From positions 2,756,290 through 2,820,289 of the forward strand of contig OU452221.1 in NCBI GenBank assembly GCA_911728455.2: a DNA stretch of 64,000 bases, written 5' to 3'. The stretch comes from Marthasterias glacialis (lineage: Eukaryota > Echinodermata > Asteroidea > Forcipulatida > Asteriidae). Under the pieces are notes generated by a model. The model did no database searches. It saw only the letters and a program-made list of their open reading frames with translations, and had not been told where the DNA came from. Position numbers and translations under genes: made by a program. Positions 1-10,300 of this stretch are shown in pieces. Positions within the stretch are counted from its first letter, which is position 1, and the number at the start of each line of letters is the position of its first letter.

Positions 1-2600
1 TACAGCGAAAAGGGACCGGACTATTTTTCCCTTCCAGCCTCAGTTTGGTTACATTTATTTGAATGGGAGAAAAACAAGATGGCCGCATCATTACCAGTAG
101 AAAATGTAGACACATAGTAGAACACTGCATTAATTTATGGTAATTTCTGCTAGAAACAGTTGTGTCTTCAGGCTGTTTAAAGGGTAAAAAATGGTCCTGG
201 TTTATTTCAGAAAGGGATCCTTCACATGTGGTTCCTCATTTCTCCACGGAAACTTACAGTACATGTTTGTCAACTTGACAATATTACAAAATACAAGGTT
301 GAATTAGCATTCCCAGATGGTTAATTCATTTTGAAATGAAAAGTGATTTCGATAGGGTAAGCATTGTATGAAGTCAAAGTGGTGCAAACATTGCAAACAC
401 TAAACAATAGGCCTACTTGATTCAAGAAGAGTCAACAGACCTTGTAAGTCTGGTACAAGATGTCTTTAAACATTTCTGGAAAACTTTTTGATTTTTCTTT
501 TACATTTATGGAAACAAATTCGCATGTTGAAACAACTTCAGTGTTTAAATTTAATACAGTAGACGATAGAAAGACATGCACAGTCTAGTCTTTCAGTAAA
601 ACAGCAGTTTTTGTAGCATTACCATGTAGTGCTGAATCTTATCTTTAATTGAGACATTCAAGCAGTCAGTAGATTATGGTTAAAGTGGTATATTCACAGC
701 CAGGCTGTTACATTTGGTAATTGATTTCACAGCAAGCAAGAATTTCAGAATGACTGATCATTGAAGATCGGGGCTATTCAGTGCAGTGCACCATTTTTTC
801 GTCAGATACAGATTTTTTAAAGGGCAAATGCATGCACAAAGATCATTGCTTATTTTTTCATGAGAACATTTTCTAGTAAACACACCATACAACCAACCCT
901 GGACAATTTCATCAACTCAGACGGCTGCGTTAGGGTGAGGGTTAGGGGAAAAAAAGACGAAACTTTTTTCATTTTGTCAGGGATTTTCTTTTGTACAGTA
1001 ATCATATTAGGCTCATTTTGAATGTGGCAATTGAAACAAGCGACAGCGATTTGCGAAGTCCTCAAATATTATCTCAAGAATAAATTTTCAGATTGAAATA
1101 GTAACCTGCAACTCCTACAGGATTGGTAAGGGTATGAACTTTAAAATCAGTGAGCTTGCAGATTAAAACAAATCTGTTTTATTTTGTTTATAAATTTACC
1201 GATCAAGTAGCTGTACATTGTACGCTATGTACTTTGTCCTTGATCAAAAGGATTAAAAGAATATTTAATTTAACTCAAAAGATTTTTTTAATAGCGATCC
1301 AGCCAAAATGTGAAGCCTTACTCAGTTTGTACGATAAACAAATTTCATTCATTTTTATTAAATCACGCCGAATTAACAATCGTTTGAGCACACATTTTGC
1401 CTCCTCGATGGTTCTAAGTAATTGTTGGTTAGATTTCTAAGGCCTCAGTCGTGGTTTTAATTCAAAAAAATTACAAAATGATCTAGATAGTGTTCAGTAA
1501 TTTAATTTGTCATTAAGGAAACTATGAATAGGTAAGTTTATTTAACCATGCACGTTTGAGCACACATTTTGCCTCCTCGATGGTTCTAAGTAATTGTTGG
1601 TTAGATTTCTAAGGCCTCAGTCGTGGTTTTAATTCAAAAAAATTACAAAATGATCTAGATAGTGTTCAGTAATTTAATTTGTCATTAAGGAAACTATGAA
1701 TAGGTAAGTTTATTTAACCATGCATGTCGGAAAAAAAAATTACGGAAAGTGTGTCATTCTGGAGATCTGAAAAATGTATTGATGATCCTACATCTAAACT
1801 TCCACCTTTTTCTCATTCATGTAATGTATTAAAATAATGTTCAGTATAACTTACAAACTGCAATGAAAAACAGTTTTGTCAGAATTTTTTTTTAAATTAC
1901 ACACACACACACTCTTTCAATAAGGGAAACGTCGAGTCTGACTGCCACATTTTCACTCATTACGACCCAAACAAAACATTCATAATCTGGGTGAATAAAC
2001 AACTTATTAGGTCATTATAAATAAAATGTGGCAGTCAGATAGGGGAATTTTTCCAATGTAAATACTCTGAACATTTCTAAAATGTTAAAATTGTATAAAT
2101 ATGTAATACAAATTAGCTTTAAAATAAAACCATGGAGGAAAGAAATATTATACTAAACAAGAAACCTTTTCAAAAAAAATTTAGATTATTTTTATGAGTT
2201 AAAATAAAAATAAAAAGTTTTTTATACCTGTTCATTTATTTAATAGATAAGCTATCTTTAAAAAAGACATATTCAATTAATAAAACTTACACAATACTTT
2301 GATGGTCATGCTGGTGAGTGTTAACTGCAATTGCTGGTCTCGACTTGACAAATAATGATCTTCAAATTCAATCAACCAAACATTTGAACGATTTAATCAA
2401 ACAAACCGGCCTTGCTCTATGATCCATTCAACACGATTACGAAATAGAAGCAATAAAGTAAACATAATCACTGACTAACTTCAGCAGTTTAGCCGTACCC
2501 TTGTCCATGGCAGTAAACCTGAAAGTTGCTATTACACCCAATAATAACAGTACCGTGGTGTGCGTATAATGCGTGGCCGCCCCATCCCAAACGGTTAAAA
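1..2600. other. Upstream non-coding stretch with a perfect tandem duplication
   Basis: No recognisable coding sequence. Positions 1-95 belong to a dispersed short repeat also seen at 44508-44600 and, inverted, at about 61075-61165. Positions 1381-1552 and 1553-1724 are identical 172-bp tandem copies. A 16-bp inverted repeat pair (1938-1953 and 2025-2040) brackets about 70 bp. Confidence 0.6.
1381..1724. repeat. Perfect 172-bp tandem duplication
   Basis: Two head-to-tail copies (1381-1552, 1553-1724) match without a difference that I can find. That implies a very recent duplication or an assembly join of two alleles. Confidence 0.9.
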
Positions 2601-2619
2601 CCCCCGTAAAGTTACTCAC

Positions 2620-2990
2620 CTTACGTTCTGGAATGTCCCAAGTATGTTGTCACGGCTATTTCCGATTTCGTTTCATTCACAAAACACTCCAAAGTCGTCA
2701 CCTACTCACTTCATTTGACCCGCTGTTCATAAATGTTTTTTCCCCTCAGTCTCAGAAGGTTCTCGGCGTCAAATTCACACAACTTAGCAGTCAACTTTTA
2801 AGAAATTCAACGTGAAAATGGGTTCATGTTTAGAACTACTGACGACGAGACTACAATCTGCTCTCCTACTGTGTTTGCATACTGTACTGACTGTGTGTGT
2901 GTGTAATGCATGCTTGAACGGCAACAGCGAACAACCCATACAAAAAGTGTGTCATGTTTGAAACGTCTGCTACAAACTCCGTGGGAAAGT
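2620..2990 (-). other. Possible non-coding first exon of a divergent minus-strand gene
   Basis: On the minus strand this stretch ends at CGTAAG/GTGAGTAA (plus positions 2612-2619 hold the donor), a near-ideal splice donor. Upstream ATGs on that strand open only short frames. It could be the 5' UTR exon of a gene transcribed leftwards. No downstream coding exon is recognised between 1 and 2600, so this is weak. Confidence 0.22.
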
Positions 2991-2999
2991 TTCAATCCA

Positions 3000-4204
3000 A
3001 AATATTTTCCGTTGTCGTAAAAAGCGCCCTCTATGTCCTTTGAGCCCTCGAACCACCTGTTGCGGTGTGATTAATTACTCAATGGGTGTGGCGATTATGC
3101 CTGATATTAATACAAAACATTTGACCGATGACCAAAAGGCCATGGTATGTAAATATTCCATACACAATTCTTGGTATGAATAAATTTAAATGAGAGTGGA
3201 AACACAAGTGAGAAATTTCAGATTTTTTGTTGGTCGCGGGCTTTGCTATGTAGAGAGTCAATCTGAAGTGTCTTATTCTGCAACCGCAGTTGCCGGTAGA
3301 TTGGAAGTCGAGTGACTACTGTGTTCTGAATTTGTTTTGCCTCAAAGTTTGACTGACTTTTTATTATTTCCTGTTTATATATTACTGCAAAATTAATGTG
3401 GTGGTGTTGTGAATGAAGAAAAGTTCAATCAAAATCCATAAAATGAGAATAGTTCAATTTAATTTTTCGAAATTAATAACAAAAGTTCATGATTTCATTT
3501 GCAATTTCAATCACACTTTGCAAGTGTACATGAATTCAAATAAAGTGGAAATTACACTTTTGAAGATCCATTTGTGAGAATTTTTTATTGATTGTTTTTT
3601 GTAATTTTGTAATGTAAACCTGTCGTAATTGAACTTGTTGCTACCTCTTTTTAAATATTTTGTACCAAGCCAATAATAAGCTATTTTTATTCATTTGTTT
3701 GTTTAATTTAATGCCGAGAGGTAACCGTTGCGCACCTGCTATTGATTTTTTTTTTGTAAATTTGTCATGCATTCTTGCCCTTTTCAGATCTTGTGGTTAC
3801 TTTACCTCCTCGAATTTTGGTCAGAATGTCGATCGAAATGATATGTTTATTTTTTAAGGGTTTTTAGTTAATGTAGTTTCATTAATTTTCATCTGTTTTT
3901 GTTTTGTTTACTGTTTACATTTTGTTTGTATCTACTTTTAAGGCTTTTGTTTATACTTCGTAAGATAAATTTGCATGTAATATCGCCGCAATTAAGCCGT
4001 TGGCTGTGATGGTCGATTATAAATAATACCATTTCAAATCAAAACCTTTACTGGAAGCCATGTCCACTTCGACCTTTCCAGTAATACTTATTTTTACCCA
4101 TTCGAATATTATGGAATGTTTGAATTTGGAACTATACTTACAGCTATCTAAAATGACTATTAATGTCAAAGCAAAGTTGTCTTAGAACATTATCATTTTG
4201 GGGG
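3000..4204. other. Non-coding, AT-rich, nothing recognised
   Basis: No frame with family resemblance, no clear repeat. Several short open frames here look like chance. Confidence 0.5.
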
Positions 4205-4625
4205 TATTCGGGTTGCCGCGGTGGCTTCTTCCTGCCATTCACCTTGTCCAATCATATCTCGTACTGGAGCCCTGCATAATTATGTAGATTGGATTTTCAG
4301 TTCAAATCTGATTGCATGAGTTTTCCCAAATCAAGATTTTCCCATTCCTCCCACATCTAAAACTAAGATTTCTTCAACGTCTTCTTTTTACAGATATCTT
4401 CAGGCCTAGACCCAGTAACTGGGGCGCTGCACTCCTTTTTTGAGATTAATTTGACATCATCGGTCGTACTAGCACGACCGATAATGTCAACATCTCAAAA
4501 AAGAAGTAGGCCTACAGCGCCCCAGTTACTGGATCTACTTCAGGCCTACATGTCACGAGTTTAAGACACTGTTAGGGTTCCTTGGTTTCATTACCAGAAA
4601 GATAAAATAAAAATCCCAAATCCCA
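4205..4625 (+). mobile_element. SINE copy (family S5) split by a foldback element
   Basis: The left part (GGTTGCCGCGGTGGC to the CCTCCCACATCT motif) and the right part (CCTTGGTTTCATTACCAGAA, then an A-rich end) both match a second copy at about 35775-36045. That copy has an intact Pol III B-box (GGTTCGAATCC). A foldback at 4403-4547 interrupts this copy. Confidence 0.7.
4403..4547. mobile_element. Foldback (inverted-repeat) element inside the SINE
   Basis: Two arms of about 65-70 bp (4403-4470 and about 4475-4547) are near-complementary, meeting at GGTCGTACTAGCACGACC. The shape is that of a MITE/foldback element with almost no loop. Confidence 0.8.
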
Positions 4626-4652
4626 CGACGGTATAAATAAATGAACTTATAT

Positions 4653-4822
<170 letters not shown>

Positions 4823-6340
4823 TCACGATATCACAGCATGCAAAAGAAAGATCTCATTTTCCTCTGTGCCGGCAACTCCTCGAGTCGGGCTACGTCCCGT
4901 AGCCTTAGATCTCGAGGGTCTTTCGCAGGATCCTAGCTGTTCCCAAAAGTGCTGCCTTCTGCAGCAAATCTACCCTCACAGTTGTGCCTATTTGATCCAG
5001 ATGCTTCTCCAGTGCCTTCGGAATGGTGCCAAGTGCTCCAACCACCACAGGGACTACTTTCACTTTCACCTGCCAAATCTTACGAAGTTCCCTGGCCAAG
5101 TCCTGGTACTTCTCGATCTTTTCCATCTCCTTAGAAGCCACCCTTATATCACCCGGCACAGCTATGTCGATGATATGACACATCTTCTTCGTCTTATCTA
5201 AGACTACAACATCCGGACGTCTATGTTCTATAACATGATCAGTCTGAATGTTAAAGTCCCAGAGGATCTTGACCTCGTCGGTCTCTACAACTTTCTCTGG
5301 AACATGGTCGTACCACTTGGCATGCACCTGGACACCATACTTCTTACACAGATCCCAGTGAATCACCTTAGCCAACTTGTCATGTCTGCCTTTGTACTCC
5401 GTCTGGGCCATCTTACTACATTCGCTGACAATATGAAATACAGTCTCTTCTGCCTTGTTGCACATTCTACACATAGGAGAGACGTTCGTTTTCTCTATCC
5501 TCGCCTTCATTACGTTTGTCCTTAGAGACTGGTCTTGCGCCGCAGTAATCAAGCCCTCGGTTTCCTTCTTCAGTTCTCCGCTCTTTAACCAATTCCAGGA
5601 TTTGCAACTCGCCACTTCTTCTGTACATCTCAGGAACCGGCCATGGAGTGGCTTGTTCCTCCAATCTTGGTGTCTTTCCTCTTTCCTTTCCCTCTTGTAC
5701 TCCTTCGACCCAGCTTCGTCTGCCGTCGTGTACATTCGTGCAATTTTCAGCAAGTTCTCCTCGGTGCTCCTGACATGACGATGCAGGCTCCTTCGCTCGA
5801 TGTTGACGCTGTCTGCCACGCTCAGTAACCCCCTTCCGCCCTCTGACCTCGGAAGATAGAGTCTGCTGACATTTGCCCGCGGATGTAGCATGCCATGCAT
5901 GGTCATCAGCTTTCTTGTCCTTCTGTCAGTGACATCTAAATCTTCTTTAGTCCACTCAATAATACCCCCACTGTACCTCATCAAAGACACGGCCCATGTG
6001 TTAATCGCCTTGACCATGTTTCCCCCGTTCAGTTTGGACTTTAAACATTTCTTCACCCGCCTGATGTATTCTGCCCTCAGCCTTACCTTTGATTCCTCGT
6101 GAAGGACGTGGTCCGATTCTAGTACGCCAAGATACCGATAACTTTCCTCCTCACCCAAAGCCCTCATCTGTGCACCATCTGGCAGAGCGATGCCATCGGA
6201 ATGTACCCTCTTTCCCCTCTTCATGGTCATTGAAGCACATTTCTCCAGACCAAACTGCATCCCGATGTCATCACTGAAAATCCTGACGGTCTGCACCAAA
6301 GAATCGATCTCCGCCTCATTCTTTGAGGCGGAGATCGATT
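4823..6340 (-). mobile_element. 5'-truncated non-LTR retrotransposon, restriction-like-endonuclease type
   Basis: A minus-strand frame (stop at 4905, open through 6299 and further to about 6340) encodes the C-terminal part of a LINE protein. It starts within the reverse transcriptase thumb (SLVQTVRIFSDDIGMQFGLEKC, positions 6236-6301). It continues through a CX2CX8HX4C zinc knuckle (CRMCNKAEETVFHIVSEC) and a PD..D..K restriction-like endonuclease core (RRPDVVVLDKTKKMCHIIDI). A C-terminal endonuclease with an upstream CCHC is the R2/R4/Dong/NeSL arrangement, and the TAA-repeat setting fits Dong-like elements best. The catalytic FADD-type reverse transcriptase motif and everything N-terminal are missing. 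The frame has no internal stop, so the insertion is fairly young. Confidence 0.88.
6302..6340. repeat. 17-bp perfect hairpin at the retrotransposon 5' junction
   Basis: Positions 6302-6318 and 6324-6340 are exact reverse complements with a 5-base loop. The left arm is retrotransposon coding sequence and the right arm abuts AT-rich microsatellite, as if the cDNA end folded back and primed on itself. Confidence 0.9.
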
Positions 6341-6493
6341 ATCATTCTTAATAATTATTATTATAATATTAATAATAATATTATAATAATATTATAATAA
6401 TATTATAATAATTTAGGAATGAACTTGTCTTATTATTATTAATAATATTAATTATTATCATTCTTAATAATTATTATTATTATCATTATCATT

Positions 6494-6557
<64 letters not shown>

Positions 6558-6636
6558 ATCATTATCATTATCATTATCATTATCATTATCATTATCATTA
6601 TCATTATCATTATCATTATCATTATCATTATCATTA

Positions 6637-6704
<68 letters not shown>

Positions 6705-6951
6705 CTTGTTCTTGTTCTTGTTCTTGTTCTTGTTCTTGTTCTTGTTCTTGTTCTTGTTCTTGTTCTTGTTCTTGTTCTTGTTCTTGTTCTTGTTCTTGTT
6801 CTTGTTCTTGTTCTTGTTCTTGTTCTTGTTCTTGTTCTTGTTCTTGTTCTTGTTCTTGTTCTTGTTCTTGTTCTTGTTCTTGTTCTTGTTCTTGTTCTTG
6901 TTCTTGTTCTTGTTCTTGTTCTTGTTCTTGTTCTTGTTCTTGTTCTTGTTC

Positions 6952-6998
<47 letters not shown>

Positions 6999-7025
6999 TA
7001 TTATTATTATTATTATTATTATCAT
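6341..7025. repeat. Compound microsatellite with successive motifs
   Basis: Blocks follow one another. Interrupted ATT/ATA palindromes run from 6341 to about 6480, then (CAT)n to about 6556, (ATTATC)n to about 6637, (GTC)n to about 6702, (TTGTTC)n to about 6955 and (ATT)n to about 7020. Neighbouring blocks differ by one or two bases per unit. Long open frames (poly-Asn, Asn-Lys, Asp, Asn-Asp on minus; Phe-Leu on plus) are a by-product of the repeat and not genes. Confidence 0.95.
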
Positions 7026-7329
7026 TACTAAAGTAGTGAGTCAGTACATCTCGTGTGAATTTTAAATCTGTTTGCTGCATGCAATCTCCAAATCCAAAAC
7101 TTATATAGCGCCCTCTTTTGAAAAAACAGCGCCATCTCTAACCGCGCTGCGGACTTCCGGTCTGGGCTAGGCGCTGTGTGTCAAATCCTGATAATACAAA
7201 AAGTGAGTGTTGACACTATCTGAAGTTCTTCAAATCCCTGCCAACATTCCGAAACTTGATAGTGAGTGATTTGCTGCTTCTCGATATTGAAGTCAACATA
7301 GCTGGCAATAACTAGCTGGAGAGTAAACC
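7026..7329 (+). promoter_or_regulatory. Likely promoter/5' UTR region of first exon 1a
   Basis: This is the single-copy stretch between the microsatellite and the exon 1a ATG. It is more GC-rich than its surroundings around 7105-7180 and contains ACTTCCGG at 7153-7160, the core recognised by ETS-family factors and common in TATA-less animal promoters. I see no convincing TATA box. The transcription start is not determinable from sequence. Confidence 0.35.
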
Positions 7330-7372
7330 ATGCCTGGATGGAGACCGTCTTGTCTTCGATCGTCAACCGATG
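7330..7372 (+). CDS. GRIP: Candidate first exon 1a: palmitoylation-type N-terminus
   Basis: The exon encodes [14 protein letters not shown] and ends one base into a codon at a strong donor (GTAAGA at 7373). The single overhanging g joins exon 2 to make Asp. An in-frame TAA two codons upstream (7324-7326) and A at -3 support this start. The MxGW start followed by basic residues and Cys-Leu resembles, as I recall them, the palmitoylated N-termini of mammalian GRIP1b (MPGWKK...C) and ABP-L (MRGWRR...C), so Cys8 would be the acylated residue. It lies 18 kb before exon 2. The exon is small, so chance cannot be excluded, but start, phase, donor and family motif all agree. Confidence 0.72.
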
Positions 7373-10300
7373 GTAAGATTTAGAATTTTGAGAATTTAGG
7401 AATGAACTTGTCTTGAGTTGAGTGTTAAACCAACCTCCATGAACTAACCATGCCCATGGTTAAACCATGTTAACAATTTCAAATAGGCCTAGAATATAGA
7501 TGTCAGGTACTGTGCTGTAACTTATGTATGTCAATAACAGCACAGTACCTGACATCTCATTACCACTTACAGGCCTCGATCTTAAGAAAAATGGGGGCAG
7601 GCCTTTGCTGGCCAAATCAGAGAAATTGTACAACTTACAAAGTTACATTACAACATCAAGTTAAAAGGGCATGCTGGCCAAGTTGGTTGTGACAGTGCAA
7701 TTTTTCTGAAGGGCATGCTGGCCAACTCACTAGGGCAGGCCTCGGTGGCCTGGGTTAAGATCAAGGCCTGCACTTACAAACATAGGCCTATTTCAGCTAG
7801 TTGTCGTTGGGATTCGTTTTTTGTTGTTGTCCTGTCCCCCTGGCAGGATTCTTTTGCCGGAACTACTGCTGAAATCGTTTTTCTTTGAGGGTACCGGTGG
7901 CACAAAAAAACCTGACTTGAGAATGCCAAGAGAACAAAGATTCTCTTTATTGGATCGTCTGTTTTGTTTTTTTGACCAAGAAAATGCTAAATTCATGCAC
8001 CATGAATTGCAAAACATCAGCTGTTACCTACATACAGCATTAGGAGGCTACTAAACACGGAACCATGGCTCAATTGCCGTCTCACTCTGAGTTGCCACCA
8101 TTGAGCAAAAATATAATGAATGAACAATGGTGGAAGCCACTTGATGCCTCGTAATCCTCTTCTTGGAACAAAAGTACAAAGGTCTATAATTGGAGATTAG
8201 TTAAAAGCAATGGCCTCTCAATGGCCAGAAAATGCCAATATATTCAGAACCTTTTTTTGTCCTTGTGTGAGTGAAACGAAGTGTTAGGTAGACGGCGTGT
8301 AGGGTCTGTACACGCTCCGCAGTTGAATGACTGGGCGACCTCTGCTCCGGTGGTCCAAAATTACATAGTGACGTCTTTACACGGCTTCCGTTTCCAGGCA
8401 GGAGAAACATTTGTGTGTATTCATGTCATCCGGTGCTACAGTACATGTTAAGGTTTACCTTGGTTAGTTTGTCACATTATTCTTAAACATAGAGCGAGGA
8501 CACGGCATTCTTCCCTTTTTCATTTTTGTATCCCAGTTTTTGGTTTCTGAATGGTCTTTTAATTATAATGTGAGGTCTATCGCAAATACTGCCTGGTTTA
8601 TTTTGCACAACAGTCGAAAGGCGCTGTGGGAAGGATAAAGGTACAAAAAGCGTTCCCTTGTCTCTTATAGATGAAGATGTAGGCCTGCTCCAAGCATGGA
8701 GGTAGAACAAGGGGAAAAGGTCAGAAGTAGGACCCCACAACATAGTTGCGATTTATCATAACCCTTGACCCGGCCCTCTACGACCGTCGGGAGGATCAAG
8801 GGTTTTATAACGACCCACAACATTGCTTAGATCTATAACATTTAGTTGGGCTATTAATTATCTGGAAAATAATTACCAAACACCAAAATGTAAAAAAAAA
8901 AAAAAATAAAAAGAATGAAGGGTCCAACTTCCAAGTTACTCTAGTTACTATAGTTTTCCACACTGACATTTAAATTTTAAAGATTCACGAATGAGAAAGA
9001 GATTTAGAAAACTTGGTTACTTTATCAAATGCACATTTGAAGTACAGTGCTTCATTTAAAAACACACATTTAACACTAAAACCATCTACCTCTGTGCCCG
9101 AACCAAATCCCCAAAACCTTACAAATTCAACGGCATGTTTTGTTTGATTCTGTTGGACCAAGGACTACCAGTGGATCACTAGTAAAACTGATTGAATGCT
9201 TTACATGGGAACAGGCACACCACCATAATCAGAGTCCAACAGTTTGGGTGTTGTGTTACTGAATAGTGTTGGACTAAGGAATGCACTAGTAAACTGATTA
9301 TGCTTTACATGGGATCAGGCATACCACCATAATCAGAGTCCAACAGTTTGGGTGTTGAGTTACTGAATAGTGTTGGACTAAGGAATGCACTAGTAAACTG
9401 ATTATGCTTTACATGGGATCAGGCATACCACCATAATCAGAGTCCAACAGTTTGGGTGTTGTGTTACTGAATAGTGTTGGACTAAGGAATGCACTAGTAA
9501 ACTGATTATGCTTTACATGGGATCAGGCATACCACCATAATCAGAGTCCAACAGTTTGGGTGTTGAGTTACTGAATAGTGTTGGACTAAGGAATGCACTA
9601 GTAAACTGATTATGCTTTACATGGGATCAGGCATACCACCATAATCAGAGTCCAACAGTTTGGGTGTTGTGTTACTGAATAGTGTTGGACTAAGGAATGC
9701 ACTAGTAAACTGATTATGCTTTACATGGGATCAGGCATACCACCATAATCAGAGTCCAACAGTTTGGGTGTTGATTTACTGTATGGTATTGGACTGAGGA
9801 CTGCACTAGTAAACTGATTATGCTTCACATGAGATAATGCATACCACCATAACCAGAGTCCAACAGTTTGGGTGTTGAGTTACATGTACCAATGGTGGTG
9901 GATCTTGTTAGAGTAAGGATTCGGAAGAATCCACGTAACTCACTCTTGGGAGTTAGTGTAATCAGCTATTTTCCTTTCCAAATTTTGGCAGCCAAAGCCT
10001 TCCGTGTGTATATTGTTGGTTTCCATGATCTTTTGATCTTTAGTGTCCATGTAATCCAGCTCCCCAGACATGATGGATAATCCAGATTAACAAAAATGTA
10101 GACTGCTTCTTGTGTGAAGGACTAAATGTAGTTGTACATCCTGTTTACATTTGCAATGTTACAATGTACTGTATGTACCATGTATCTACATGAATGTCAT
10201 ACGTGTCAGGGCTCCATGCAAGGTAGAAAAGTATTTTTATGCCTGTGGGCAAAAAGGGTAATTTCATACATAGACTACTACTGTACACGATGTGTAACGA

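Noticed and set aside
4866..6277. Several plus-strand open frames of 60-110 codons across the retrotransposon
   Set aside because: They are antisense shadows of the minus-strand endonuclease frame, which carries clear family motifs.
6555..7065. Long open frames of poly-Asn/Lys/Asp (minus) and poly-Phe/Leu (plus)
   Set aside because: They are translations of pure microsatellite and have no non-repeat sequence or start context.
9149..9885. Regular repeats that could suggest a CRISPR-like array
   Set aside because: Units are 104 bp with no unique spacers, in an animal genome; it is an ordinary tandem repeat.
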